DNA from: Capronia americana
Lineage: Eukaryota > Ascomycota > Eurotiomycetes > Chaetothyriales > Herpotrichiellaceae
DNA: 64,000 bases
Reading direction: 5' to 3'
Assembly (NCBI GenBank): GCA_016110215.1
Contig: JADWQD010000019.1
Location: forward strand, 372,001-436,000
Part shown: piece by piece, positions 11,034 through 22,439 of the stretch
How positions within the stretch are numbered: the stretch's first letter is position 1
How the letters are laid out: every line of letters begins with the position of its first letter
Translations under genes and position numbers: made by a program
Notes under the pieces: model-generated
The model's database searches: none
Told to the model about the DNA's origin: nothing
What the model saw: only the letters and a program-made list of their open reading frames with translations

Positions 11034-12014
11034 TCAGCTCGTATCTCCCTCTAGCAGCATGAATGATTCCCTGCGGGAATCGTTTTGTCCATCGCTGAAA
11101 GACACAACATGTCTTGGTGAAAGTGCTTCATAGGTGGGAAATGGGTCGGCGTGGTGAACTGGGAAGGACACGATATCTGAGACATCAGAATGCCGCTGGT
11201 TTCTATTTCCAATCGTTCTTGATGCAATGTCCATCTCGGACTCGGTAACTGCTTGCATCTCTTCCCCTCGCCGTCGCTGCACGCTCATTTCGATGGTGGA
11301 GGTGATGGAGACATGAACCTGATCCGCCCATCGGACGGATTTCGGACTGGGCGTTGATATTGTACTTGTGCGTGTCCGTCGTGAACCGAAAATGTAGGGT
11401 TGGGCGTTTGAAGGGCGATCTGAAAATGGTGGAGATTTGGACATGGCGGATCGGAGTGGCGTCGATGGAGACCGAGTAGGAGTTGAGAATCTCGTCTTTG
11501 AGGGTGAGGAAGGTGACATAACGACTGCAGCTCGCCTTGGCGAGGCGTGAATGTTGATCTTTGTGACTGGCGTTGACGGATTGGCTATGATATACCTCGA
11601 ATTGCGGCTTTGCTTTTGACCTTGGAGGTTGTATGGCCGACACTCGTCGACAACACTGGGTCGCCGGCAGATTGCTTCCTCTCGCGCTTCCTTACCACCG
11701 TCGTTGCAGGAGTGAGTCTCTTCGTACGTCTCCCACAATTTGGCATCATGATGGTGGAGATAGACCGCCAGCGCCCGAAGTGTGCAAACGAGGAGACATA
11801 CCAGACAGCAGAGTATGAAGAGGGAGGCCGCAATGCCTCGAATGAAGCCCAGTTCCAGGATCCGGAGGAATGTCTTCTGAGCTAGTTCTGCGAAGGAGAG
11901 GGTGTCGGCTTCAGGCGGGAAGATCTCTGGGACGGGTGATGCCAGTGCCCGGTGGAACACGAGCCCGAGTGGAAAGACGTAGTCCACCAATTTCGCGCTT
12001 GTTTGCAAGGACAT
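11034..12014 (-). CDS. Orphan single-pass membrane protein with Ser/Thr/Pro-rich tail
   Basis: Intronless, 326 residues. One strong membrane segment lies at about residues 56-82 (IRGIAASLFILCCLVCLLVCT) and is followed by basic residues. The long C-terminal part is Ser/Pro/Thr-rich with repeated short phospho-type motifs (SPSSPSK, TPTRSPSTPL, TPSPKSVRW) and looks disordered. The short N-terminal part has a weaker hydrophobic stretch. No catalytic motif or family is recognised. The intact 326-codon frame and clear protein-like composition support a real gene. Confidence 0.65.
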   Translation of the reverse strand: MSLQTSAKLVDYVFPLGLVFHRALASPVPEIFPPEADTLSFAELAQKTFLRILELGFIRGIAASLFILCCLVCLLVCTLRALAVYLHHHDAKLWETYEETHSCNDGGKEAREEAICRRPSVVDECRPYNLQGQKQSRNSRYIIANPSTPVTKINIHASPRRAAVVMSPSSPSKTRFSTPTRSPSTPLRSAMSKSPPFSDRPSNAQPYIFGSRRTRTSTISTPSPKSVRWADQVHVSITSTIEMSVQRRRGEEMQAVTESEMDIASRTIGNRNQRHSDVSDIVSFPVHHADPFPTYEALSPRHVVSFSDGQNDSRRESFMLLEGDTS

Positions 12015-13299
12015 CGTTTCGATTCACAGCTCTGCAACTGACGACGTTAGGATACCCGCGTCAACGAGAGCACATCTAAGAGCAGCACTCCCAAAGACCA
12101 AGAAGATCAACCTAGGTGTTTGATGAGAAGACGATCAGTAGGTGCTTATGATGTGACATCGGGCTGTGTACTCGTAACCAGCGCCTCAAACATGGTGCGT
12201 GATACAGTATGGGAGGACTCCGGCTTTTAGTTACTCGTACTTTGGCCCCTACTGAGGCTGAAGCTGAGTGCTGAGCAAGGAATGGAATGTGGCGACAAAG
12301 ATAGACGGAATGCGAATCAGATCACTTAGCACTCATGGCGTACTTGGCCTTGCTCATCCAGGGGGGGACTTCAACTGGTATTGTGTTCTGTTCGCATTCG
12401 TGGGTGATGGCCCCGTTAGATGGAGAGCAGTTAGGGGATTACCTGTTGTGTTGACGAACTCGTCAAGGAAAGACCTGGCTGACACAGCCCAACCACGGTC
12501 GCTTGTCGATATTTCATACTGTGATATGGGCATGTACTTAGAGAGCAAAGCTACATTCCTGAGGGCACGACCTGATTAGAAAATGCGTGGAAGGGTCGCG
12601 AGAGGAACGTGTCAGGGCGCGACCCGGCTGAGTTGCCTCTTGTGCCAGCGTCTCGGTAGTCGCCCAAGCTGGGCTCCTTAATCCTGCCTCTTACTTCACA
12701 TCGCTGTTGAACTGCACTATTCGGCACTCCATTTCGCATCCTGATATTCTGTGATCTGTGTCCTGCCTTTACGGCTCGAAGCTGCCGCTGGCCTGTCATC
12801 GGTCGTCTCATTTTCATGGTCGAGGCGACGTGGAATCGAGCTCGGAAGCCATCACCGCGTGGCGCTTGTTAACAGACCCCAGCCATCTCTTCAGCAGCGT
12901 ACTCGACCTTACCGCCTTGAATCGGTCACTAGGCCCGCCTGCAACCGGCCTCAAATCGCGAAACCCTCTGTCGATATCCTTAAGTGTCGGCTGTCGTTTG
13001 AAGATCTGACCCTCTCCAAGGCCGACGGCGATCGATCCCCTCCCACTGCGGACAACGAGCTACGGAAAGTTTTTGAGCCTGTTACACGTCGCGTCACTCA
13101 TCCAACCGTTTCCTGCGCTTTGCGGACCCCATACACCTTGACACCGCTCGCTAGGGCTCCTCAACCCTTCCTTCGAGCCAACTGGGCACGCTCGATGTCC
13201 TGAGACACAGGCCCCCACACTCACATTCTCCCATGGTTATTTGTCGCAATGAAGAGGAGGCACCAGTGAATGATATCGATGGCCTGAAGTGAGGCTGTA
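12015..13299. other. Divergent intergenic region with long leader
   Basis: Lies between the minus-strand orphan membrane gene and the plus-strand 920-residue orphan. Open frames near 12268-12579 and 12751-13203 have no support beyond length; the second may be leader sequence with upstream ORFs. Confidence 0.4.
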
Positions 13300-16062
13300 A
13301 TGGGCAGGACCACCGAATATACCATCATGGGCCCTCCCAGGGATCCTTCAAGTCAATCACCGCCGTCCTCGTCCAAATCTTTACCTTATCGCGACAGCTC
13401 AAGACACGCTTCGTCCAATCTTCGGAAGCTTTATCGCATATCCGCTCAAGGCGTTGGTGACCGTCGTCTCGAAGAGGACTCTTATCATTCTGTTTCGACA
13501 GTCTTGCCTACGTCGCCACATCTTCCCCCTACGCCGCCTGCAGGGAACATTGAGAGCGACACCCCAGCTCCAGCGGAAACTGCCCCAACGATCGACGCAA
13601 CTGTCTATAGATCAAGCTTGGTGACGCCCATTAACCAGAATAGCCCACCGACACCTGATAATACCCCTCCACGCGAACCCAATGCCTCGTTCATCCGCCC
13701 GTTCTTGGGCACCCACTCGTCCATGGCTTCCACCCGGACGGAATCATTTACGACCGCACGGGAAGATCTCACCTCAGATGTCGACTCCGATGGCAATGCG
13801 CAACGCCAGGAATATGGCTTCCAGTGGCCGTTGAGCTCTGTTGACAAATTCGGTGCGGCGGCGCATCGCTTGAGGCACAGTACCTTGCCTCGGTCGCGCT
13901 TGGTCAATTTAAATGGCGAAGCACCCGTTGTTAGTCGATCCCCAGAGTCATTCGTCGGCAAAGCTCGCTTTCTTAGCAGCGAAAGCGATCAAATACTTCA
14001 GCCGGGAGCAGAACAGCAGACCTCAAGTCCAAGCCCAGAGGCGGTCCCAAGTGGCGAGCTTGTCCATATCCATCTCGAGACGGCTGCAGCTGTTCCGTTG
14101 GAAAGCATCGACTCACCGTATCAAGGGCGCTACAGTCTCGGTCAACAAGACTTGAAGAGAGGCAAGAGTCTGCGTGAAAGGCTTTTGGAAGCGCAAAGTC
14201 AAGACCCGTCTGCTTCGACCGAGAAATTTGCGGATATAATTGGCTGGAATCGTTCTGTGCCAATTGGTGATGAGCCAGTTGAAGATCGACGCTCGCACGT
14301 CGAAGACAATCGACGTTTCTCGGGCATCTCAACAACATCAACTGTTGAAGCATATGTCGTGGAACAAGCCCCTCTACCCCGGCGTAAAACAACGTTGCGC
14401 CATGTTAACAAGCATGAATCTTTGCGTTCTGTCAGCTCACCTCTGCCAGCCTCGAACAGAAATTCGGTGCTTTCCAATTCCGACTCTCCGCACCGCCTCG
14501 TTCACAAAAAGGCACGGCTAAGCAATCAAAATCGCTGGAGCTTCGGTTCAGAGGTCTCCAGGTCATACAGTTTGGCTTCAAGTACAGTCCTTCCCAAGAC
14601 TGAAGTGATCCGCGTGGCAGTCATTCCGGAGAGAAATTCCTCCTTGAATTCCTCCGCACACAGCAGCCAGCGGCAGTCGCTGTCAAATAGTTCTGGGCGT
14701 ACTCATTCTCATAAAGGCTCGGACAATCCCCCATCATCATGGCATCATAAAAGGGCATTTTCGGAATCTATTGAACGGGGTAGGGACCAACTTGAAGCAC
14801 CTGTGGTACCTGCGCGGAATTCCTCACTGTCTGCACCTACTTCCAGGGCTACATCGAGGGCCAATTCAATCACTTCTGAGCACCTTCAGGTTCAGAGGAA
14901 GCAGGCTGAGAAAGACCTGCGTAAAACTCTGGACAGGATGGAATCCGAACGGCTGCTCAACAGCTTGCGAGGTTCGGACCTCGTAGACCAGGCTCATGAC
15001 ACAGACGATACGGTTCTGAGCCGTCCACGTCGCAGATCTTCTGGACCAGGGATCATCCGATCTCCGGCCGTGGCTCCCACGAACCTAACTGTTGTCTCTG
15101 GAGATGGAGAAAGAGACTTGAATGCGCTTGGCTTGGTGGTGCCCGGATCGCAGGAATGGGCAGCTCTTCGCCCAGCTTCAATATTTGACACGCCTTTCTC
15201 ACAACCCTCTTTTCAATCAGCTTCTCCTGAAATCAACGAGGCAAAGGCGATCAACTACTTCGCTCACAACAATCATTCCCTTCAGTTGATTGAGCCCTTC
15301 TCAGTTGCAGAATCAAGGGCTGTTCATGAAGTTCAGAAGCAAAAGCTGCCAGAAATGGAAGTGGAATCTCCTTTGCGCAATCCGAGACAACCTCCTGAAC
15401 CCCCACAGTTTAAAGTGATCCCGCCCACACCCGGCGACGAGAATGCCGACCGTCAACTCGGAGTTGGCAGGGTAAGCTCTGTGAAGCGTCCTGGCGGATC
15501 GCGGCGTCGGTCAGAATCCTTCATGAGCTCTATTTCTCGCAATTTGAGCTTGAAGAACGCTCGCAACCTCAAGGCGGACCAAGACCTTGACAACAATCTC
15601 CATCCGATGTGGCGTCCTCGCGCTTTCTGGGATGACATCGACAATGCTCGCCCAGGAGGGGAGCAGCAGGAGCGCTCACTTGATGAAGGAATAGTTAACA
15701 ATACCTTAGGTCTCCCCCAGGAGAGGATTGTCATTACGGGGCCAGTGTCTCTGATCCGGCGGATCTCCGAACGCCGCAAGCAGAACCGAGGGATCGTGAA
15801 GAAATCGAGTCATTCAAGTATGGCAAGGATTCGAGCATCCCGCAAACTGCACCGATCTTCAGGGCCGGGTTTGCGGTTCCACTTCCCTCTTATTGGAGTC
15901 AAGGCCGTCCAAGACAGGATATTGCATGCCAAACAGCGGAAAGAGGACGTACGCAGAGAAAGACGGAGAGCTGAACTTCGACGCAGCATTGGAGCAAATG
16001 TCGTCTCCCAGGGTGACTCCAGGTTTCCAGCCAGCAATACCAGCCTCGCAAGAGATATATGA
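13300..16062 (+). CDS. Large Ser-rich orphan protein, 920 residues (C-terminus may extend to 16215)
   Basis: One open frame from the ATG at 13300; a second ATG nine codons on (MGPPRDPSSQ) is an equally good start. The sequence is mostly disordered and rich in Ser, Pro and Arg, with TPPREP and SRRRSESFMSSISRNLSL segments. Near the end it has a basic helix (KEDVRRERRRAELRRSIG). No enzyme domain is recognised. After the TGA at 16060-16062 the same frame continues for 51 codons of protein-like sequence. A 51-bp in-frame intron (16013..16063, GTGACT..GAG) would remove the stop and end the protein at 16215 with a hydrophobic tail. I keep the uninterrupted frame as the primary call. Confidence 0.75.
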   Translation: MGRTTEYTIMGPPRDPSSQSPPSSSKSLPYRDSSRHASSNLRKLYRISAQGVGDRRLEEDSYHSVSTVLPTSPHLPPTPPAGNIESDTPAPAETAPTIDATVYRSSLVTPINQNSPPTPDNTPPREPNASFIRPFLGTHSSMASTRTESFTTAREDLTSDVDSDGNAQRQEYGFQWPLSSVDKFGAAAHRLRHSTLPRSRLVNLNGEAPVVSRSPESFVGKARFLSSESDQILQPGAEQQTSSPSPEAVPSGELVHIHLETAAAVPLESIDSPYQGRYSLGQQDLKRGKSLRERLLEAQSQDPSASTEKFADIIGWNRSVPIGDEPVEDRRSHVEDNRRFSGISTTSTVEAYVVEQAPLPRRKTTLRHVNKHESLRSVSSPLPASNRNSVLSNSDSPHRLVHKKARLSNQNRWSFGSEVSRSYSLASSTVLPKTEVIRVAVIPERNSSLNSSAHSSQRQSLSNSSGRTHSHKGSDNPPSSWHHKRAFSESIERGRDQLEAPVVPARNSSLSAPTSRATSRANSITSEHLQVQRKQAEKDLRKTLDRMESERLLNSLRGSDLVDQAHDTDDTVLSRPRRRSSGPGIIRSPAVAPTNLTVVSGDGERDLNALGLVVPGSQEWAALRPASIFDTPFSQPSFQSASPEINEAKAINYFAHNNHSLQLIEPFSVAESRAVHEVQKQKLPEMEVESPLRNPRQPPEPPQFKVIPPTPGDENADRQLGVGRVSSVKRPGGSRRRSESFMSSISRNLSLKNARNLKADQDLDNNLHPMWRPRAFWDDIDNARPGGEQQERSLDEGIVNNTLGLPQERIVITGPVSLIRRISERRKQNRGIVKKSSHSSMARIRASRKLHRSSGPGLRFHFPLIGVKAVQDRILHAKQRKEDVRRERRRAELRRSIGANVVSQGDSRFPASNTSLARDI

Positions 16063-16374
16063 GGTGCTCCGACCCACACCCAAATCGACGTCGCAGCCCG
16101 TTTTACGACATTTCAGGATATACGAGACGATGTTTACCATATACTATCACGGCCCTGGTGGCTTTGGATCTCCCTTTTGCTTGGCGCTCGTGGGGCTATT
16201 TCGGCAGCGTTGTGATCTGTTTGTTGGTATTTGGGTATCGAGCGGAAGAGTTACGCACGATCTGACGTCTTCATGATTGATGATTAAAATGAACTAATGA
16301 GCATGTATCATCAGAGCACGGCCAACCCAGATTAAATGGTTTTCTAGCGAGGAGTTAAATACAATTGATTGCTA
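16063..16374. other. Region between the large orphan and the small minus-strand gene
   Basis: 16064-16215 may be the last exon of the preceding gene, as described there. The rest looks like 3' flank. Confidence 0.4.
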
Positions 16375-16677
16375 TCCTTTGGTGCCCGATGTTTCTGCTG
16401 TCCCGTCCATCTGTTGCCTCTTCCTCAGATTCTCAAGGCCGACCGAGTCAAGAAATGGTTCGAATGTGATGCTGGAGTCGAAAACGGTTACTGTATTTTC
16501 TCTTATTAGCTCTCCATTCGCTAGAAAAAAATGACTCACGTTGTTCTCACCGCGCTGATCTTGGGGTTGTGGTTGGGTGAAATGGACATTACTCTTCGAC
16601 GCGACCGCCTTGTCACACGTCGGTGCTTTCTTCAATGGACCTTTCAAGAGCTCTCTCTTCACTTCGGAGCTCGCCAT
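16372..16677 (-). CDS. Small orphan protein; intron 16550..16491 probable
   Basis: The ATG at 16677 starts MASSEVKRELLKGPL. The frame is open throughout (about 101 residues), but a textbook intron sits inside it: GTGAGA donor at 16550, GCTAATAA branch-like site and TACAG acceptor at 16491. It is 60 bp, so splicing keeps the frame and gives about 81 residues. The spliced protein is Lys-rich at the start and ends LENLRKRQQMDG. No family is recognised. It lies head to head with the Zn2Cys6 factor, about 220 bp apart, so the two may share a promoter. Confidence 0.55.
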   Translation of the reverse strand: MASSEVKRELLKGPLKKAPTCDKAVASKSNVHFTQPQPQDQRGENNVSHFFLANGELIRENTVTVFDSSITFEPFLDSVGLENLRKRQQMDGTAETSGTKG

Positions 16678-16900
16678 TGGCAATCCACAATACGTTCGCT
16701 CAGTTCAGGTGTTGGAATAATGATGGGAGAGTTGCTCCGACGTGAGGTCATTGATCTACTGGCCAATTAAGGCGAAATACAAGGTGCTTCCCCTCAATTG
16801 GTGCCAGGAAACAGCTGTCGACCTATGTTCCTTTGTCCACCAGATCTTATCTTATCTCTTAGCAACAGACTCAGACCGGCCTGTGAGCCTGCGATATCGG

Positions 16901-19334
16901 ATGGCGCACGCAAGTTGGACAATCCCAATTCAGACCCTCATCGGCCTTGAAATTGGCGACGATTTCAATCTGGCTTCTATATCCGCCGCAAGCCCAGGCG
17001 ATGGCCCTGGTACCGCGCTTGCCAGTCCTACCCAGAGCCACAAAAGAAACGCCTCCGTGGCGGGTTTCGACAGCTCGCCAGCGAGCCTTGAGTCACCGGA
17101 TCTCAATGGTGATGACAACGGGCGCGATGGTAGGCGCAGGCCGGTGAAAAGAGCTTGCAATGAATGTCGACAGCAGAAGGTGAGCCATCACACATTCACT
17201 TCGTATAATACATTGGGATCGCTGCATAGATCACGCTGTCGTTGACCTGCAGCTACCTACCCGTTTGCCCGCCAGTGGACTTCTGCGTTGATTCGAGCCA
17301 CTTTCTTCCCTATCGCCTTGTGTGCTGATGCTAACGATCATCATGGCAGCTGCGATGCGATGTTGTGCAAGAACCCTTCCAGATGTGCACTCGTTGCAAG
17401 CGCCTCAACCTTGGCTGCAAGATCGAAGACAACTTCAAGCGTGTTGGCAAGAGATCGCGAAATGCAGAGATGGAGCGCGAGATCATCGAGCTGCGCAAAC
17501 AGGTGGCTGCACAACAGAAAATTGCAGGCGTAGCCAAGGGCGCTCATACCAATGGCAAAGCTCCTCTGCAACCATCGCCCACTGGAGACGGGACATTTAC
17601 ATCGGATGCTGCCGCCGCAGGATTGCTTGATCTGCGCGGCGGCGGAACAGGAAGACCAGTATTCAAGCGGCTGGAAGACGTGACCCTGACACAAGATCGA
17701 GCGCAAGATCTCTTCCAACGGTTCTTCACATTCCATCATCCATTCCTGCCGTTTCTCAACCCCGACAGGACGCCGGAGGATTACTTCGCCAGATCGCCCC
17801 TGCTGTTTTGGACCATCATCTCCGTAGGTGCTCGGCATTACACTCCGGAGCCTGAGCTCTTCAATACCCTTACTGGACCCCTAATGAGGCTGGTGTGGTC
17901 AACTGTCGCCGAGGTACCCCAAAACCACCATATGATCAAGGCTCTCATCTTAATGTGTGCGTGGCCTTTGCCTACGAGCAGTACTTCTACAGATCCAACA
18001 TTCATGCTGTGCGGGTTGATGATGCAGATAGCCATGCAGATTGGTATGCATCGTCCAACACATGCACAAGATTTCAGTAAGTTCAGGGTCGAGCTAAGAG
18101 AGGTGGAGTTGCAAGATCGGGTCGTGGTTTGGAGCGTGTGCAATATTGTCGCCCAGAGGATATGCACGGCGTATGGGCAACCACCTCTCAGTATCTACGA
18201 CTGGACCTTGGGACCGAAGCCTCTAGAGACCAACCCAAGCTACGAACTACCGGCTCCAATATTCAATCGACTGCTGATAGAAAAGTTCGTTGACAAAGTG
18301 TCGAGGACGCTTTACATGAATCCGTACGATCCTGTCGGTCTTGCATCGGATACGGAGCGGCCTACTTACGTGTCATTCCTCGCACACGAACTGGACGAGC
18401 TTGAAGATAGGCTTCGGAAGGACACTTCGCCTATCACGAAAATATACCTCAAAGCGGCCAAGCTCCATATGAGACTGAGCGCCTTCTTCTCGCCGCCTTC
18501 ATTACCGTCATACCGGACAGACATGTTGAAGCTCTACTATGCTACTACTGAGTTCCTCGAGACGTGTCTGAGTCTGGAATCGAACATCAGCGTCAGTTTG
18601 CCATCAAGCTATTCTCATGGCCTCTCCTTGTCACATGCCACGAATTATATCTTCTTCACGATGCTGGGGGCAGGTTTCTCACTCCTCAAACTCATGCATC
18701 ACTTCCTCGGCGAGCATGAGCTGGATGCAAAGGGTGCATCCGAGCTTTTATCCAGGACGGTCTGGGCGCTGAGAAGTATGAGCGTGATGGAAAACGACCT
18801 GGCAGAGCGCCTGTCTGAGGTGCTGGCCCAGGTCTGGAAAAGCGGAAGAGTGCGTGCTGAACCGAACCGTAACAACATTGGCGAAGGCGCTGCCGACGAT
18901 AGTCTCCAGCTCAAGGTCAAGTGTCGGATGTCCATGTCTGTGGTCTTCGACTCCGTTTGGCAGTGGCGACAGAATTTCCACTTCCGAGGCGGAAGGCCTG
19001 CTGATGGTAAGAATGGCCACTTTTGTTATTTGGGAGACTTACTGAACAGATATCAGTTAGGGAACAAAATCCGCAACTTCAGCAGCCTGATAACAAAATC
19101 GGCCTTGCTGCGTCGAACACAGACTCGGTCTCGGCGATAAATGAGCCTATGTTGTCAGGCTCCGCCATTCCTAGGGCAGCTGATACTCTTACCATGGAAT
19201 ATGGCCAACCCGATTATGATGTGTTCGACCCCCTGAACTGGATATTAGACGGCATAGTGGATTTCCCCTACAACTTCAACAGTTTGCGCGGCGACGAGCT
19301 TACAGATTTGGACGCCTTGGGAGGAGGAATCTGA
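16901..19334 (+). CDS. Zn2Cys6 fungal transcription factor, three exons
   Basis: Exons 16901..17179, 17350..19006 and 19057..19334 give 737 residues. The zinc cluster spans the first intron: C86-x2-C89-x6-C96-x9-C106-x2-C109-x6-C116, with RACNECRQQK in exon 1 and LRCDVV and CTRCKRLNLGC in exon 2. This fixes the splice (GTGAGC donor, GCAG acceptor). A Lys/Arg linker and a coiled coil (EMEREIIELRKQVAAQQK, about 130-150) follow, then a fungal-specific factor domain from about residue 200. Exon 3 supplies an acidic, aromatic tail (DVFDPLNWILDGIVDF) that looks like an activation region; reading through the 50-bp intron would lose it. The cluster plus NFKRVGKRSRNAEMERE linker resembles the War1/PrtT group, but that assignment is tentative. 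Confidence 0.87.
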
Positions 19335-20699
19335 TTTCAAAGCGAAGCACCGAGACAAAAGCAAGTCCTGTGCCACAGCATTGGCTCTATCGTTTTGGGA
19401 TGGTTTCCTCAGTCGCGGTGGTCTGTTGAATCCTTTCGCCCTTGCACACACCTAGATATCCAACATGCTTCAGGAGCTCGGCTGCCTTAACCTCCAGCAG
19501 CTTGACAGATGTGAGAATAAACTATTTGATGATATAGTACGAGGATGGATCTCAGAACTTGGAGTCGCGCAACAAATATTGTACAGAGTGCGCTTCAGAA
19601 CATTGACCATCGTACCAACTGATTCTGTATTTGGCCGGCTCCGACCATCCTCCAGCACGGTTCAGCCGTATGCTCAGCAGCTGAGGGACCCTGGGATTGG
19701 TCCTATCCAAGGCATGGGCCATTCTTTACGTCAAACCAAGTCGCCCAATTCAATCCTCCTTCAAGTACGTAGCAGCGTACACAGTATAGAGAGAAGTCGG
19801 CAAGCGAGCGATCAGCCCTAAGCCGCGGACGAGAAGAGATCGAAGTTCTTCCAGAGCTCCAACCCCGAAAGATAGCGTTCGGCAAGTGGCGAAGACCAAT
19901 GAACAATTAGCAACGAGCATTACTTGTCCTGCATCGAATTGGGCAGGCTGATGCTTCTTATCTCCAGCTTACCTACGCCAAGCCCGATCCTGGCAGTTCG
20001 TAGCCAATCTTCTCAGCTTTCCATCCACTCACACCAAAGCTCCAGCTTCAAGCTTCCTCAAGCTTGTGCAGGCCATGCTTCTTTCGCTTGATCTCCGTTG
20101 CCAGCTCGCGTGGCCGGCCAGACGCCCATCTTCGAGCCAGACCAAACCCGGACACCATGGCAGCGTGGTGGCCGGTACAAATGGTTCTGAAGTTGCAGGT
20201 GCAAACAAAGGCGAACTCCGACTTGCGAGCAACCTGAAGATACCACACGTAGCCAAAAAAAAAAACAATCATGCAGCCAGAAGTGACCGATCGCAGGCGT
20301 TGAGACAGTCTGCGGTGCGTTTCGAAAGAGGATCTTGATGTGCCCAGAGGCGAATGACATCAAGTTTGATGAGGAGATGTACGAGTACGGCTGCGACCGA
20401 TTCGGCCAGGTTGAATCGCTCTTAGATTCCCTACCGACTGGGCACTAAGATCCTTATCTCGAAGATCCAAGAAGCGCCGTTCAGGGCCCAGATGGATCGC
20501 ACCGCTAGAGCGACGGCGGATCCCTCCACGACCCATTATCACGTCCATCACTTCCTGCTATATTACTCTTTTGTTCCCACCGTGTTCCAAGTGCAGGTTG
20601 TCAGGGACTTCCTTCTCTTGTGCTGTCGTTTCATCCGTGAGACGACATCCATAACTCTTATCATTTTACGAAGCCCTTCTAGGTTCATCGCCCGGCAAG
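19335..20699. other. Intergenic region, promoter of the permease gene
   Basis: About 1.4 kb with no supported gene. It contains an A10-11 run near 20256 and CT-rich leader sequence just before the permease ATG. Confidence 0.45.
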
Positions 20700-22439
20700 A
20701 TGGCTTCCTACGAGAAAAGTGGCCACGAAAAGAACATCTACGATGTCGAGTACCAACAGCCCGCAGTATACGAGAGACACCATTCGGTCGTCGTACCTGA
20801 TGCTTCTGGCGCCGTGCATGGGGAGTCGTTTACTATTGGCGACTCGACGTATGCCAAACTACAACGTCTTGCTGGGCGCTTTCATGTTGAACAACGCGGC
20901 ATTGAACGTGTTCCTGAAGATGAGCGGACGGATAAGAGCACCTTCAAAGTTGGCACGATGGTAAGTTTCCAAAGCTCTTTGTTAAAGGCGAAGATGTGAG
21001 TACTGACACCCTCAATAGTGGCTCGCAGCCAACATGGTCGTCTCTTCCTTTGCCATCGGTGTCCTCGCAGTCCCGGTATTTGCACTGGGCTTCGTTGATT
21101 CCGTCCTGACCATCTTCTTCATCAATTTTCTCGGAATATTGCCGGTCTGCTTTTTCTCGACATTCGGCCCCCGGTTCGGCATGCGTCAAATGATTCTCAG
21201 CCGCTTCTTTTTCGGCTACTACGGGGTCAAGATCAGTATGTCGGCCTTATTTCCTTTTCTTTATCCTCGCTGACGATTTTCTAGTTGCTATTTTCAATTG
21301 TCTTGCTTGCCTCGGATGGTCATCTGTCAATGTGATTGTGGGCGCTCAACTCATTCATGCCGTCAATCCAGACGTCCCAGACTGGGCAGCGATCATAACC
21401 ATCGCAGCTGGCAGTTTCCTCGTCACCCTTTTTGGCTATAAAGTCGTGCATTACTACGAAATGATCGCGTGGATCCCATGCTTCATCATCTTCCTCGTCG
21501 TCCTCGGAGAGTTTGCGCATCGTGGCGATTTCGTCAATATCCCCATGGGCAGCGGTGAAGGCGAAGCTGCGTCGATCTTGTCCTTCGCGGCGTCCGTGTT
21601 TGGGTTCGCGACCGGTTGGGCTTCCTATGCCAGCGACTACACTTGCTATCAACCTGTCAACACTTCTCGGACAAAGATATTCTTCTATGTCTTTGTCGGA
21701 CTGATGTTCCCACTCTGTTTCACACAGATGCTGGGTGTGGCTATCGCGACCGCTATTCCGACGAACCAGGCATACGCAGATGCTTACGTAAGCGATGCTG
21801 TTGGTGGCCTTTTGCACGAAGTCCTTGTCCCACCCCTGGGAGGCTTTGGCAAATTCTGTGTCGTTATTCTGGCTCTCTCGATTGTTGGCAACAACCTCCC
21901 AAACACCTACTCGATATGTTTCTCCGTGCAGGTCCTCACGCACTATGCGCAGAAAGTTCCCCGTTTCCTCTGGACGCTGGTGGCCACAGTCGTCTACTGC
22001 GCCATTGCAATCCCAGGCGCACACGTAAGTTCTACCCTCTTCTGCTTCTGCCAGCTGTATTGCACGGCTCACTAACCTGAATTAGCATTTCGAATCTGTC
22101 CTTGAAAACTTCATGCTAGTAATCGGGTACTGGCTGGCCATTTACGAAGGGATCTCTCTGCCGGAACATTTCGTCTTCAAGCGCGGTATGAGCGGCTACG
22201 CGCCCGAAATCTACGATCAACCCAAGCTCCTCCCACCAGGCATCGCCGCGGCAGCAGCCTTTTGCTTTGGCATCCTAGGCGCGACAATGGGTATGGCTCA
22301 GGTTTGGTACATCGGGCCCATTGGGGCACTGATCGGTGTCGGTTACGGTGGGGATATTGGGTTCGAATTGGCCTTTGCGTTCACGGTGATCACGTACGTG
22401 CCTTTCAGGTATCTTGAGAGGAGGTATTTCCACCGATGA
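20700..22439 (+). CDS. NCS1-family purine-cytosine permease (Fcy2-like), four exons
   Basis: Exons 20700..20960, 21019..21235, 21285..22024 and 22086..22439 join to 523 residues. The introns are 49-61 bp with GTAAGT or GTATGT donors and CTAG, ATAG or TTAG acceptors. The N-terminus is soluble (GIERVPEDERTDKS). About twelve membrane segments follow, with NCS1 signatures: WLAANMVVSSFAIG, GPRFGMRQMILSRFFFGYYG, NCLACLGWSSVNVIVGAQL, FATGWASYASDYTCYQP and LSIVGNNLPNTYSICFSVQ. Fcy2-type carriers import cytosine, adenine, guanine or hypoxanthine with protons across the plasma membrane; the exact substrate is not readable here. Length is normal and no defect is visible. Confidence 0.92.

Noticed and set aside
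15893..16276. Plus frame overlapping the end of the large orphan, partly protein-like
   Set aside because: The main frame in the same interval has the more typical basic helix; the overlap is best seen as a shadow.
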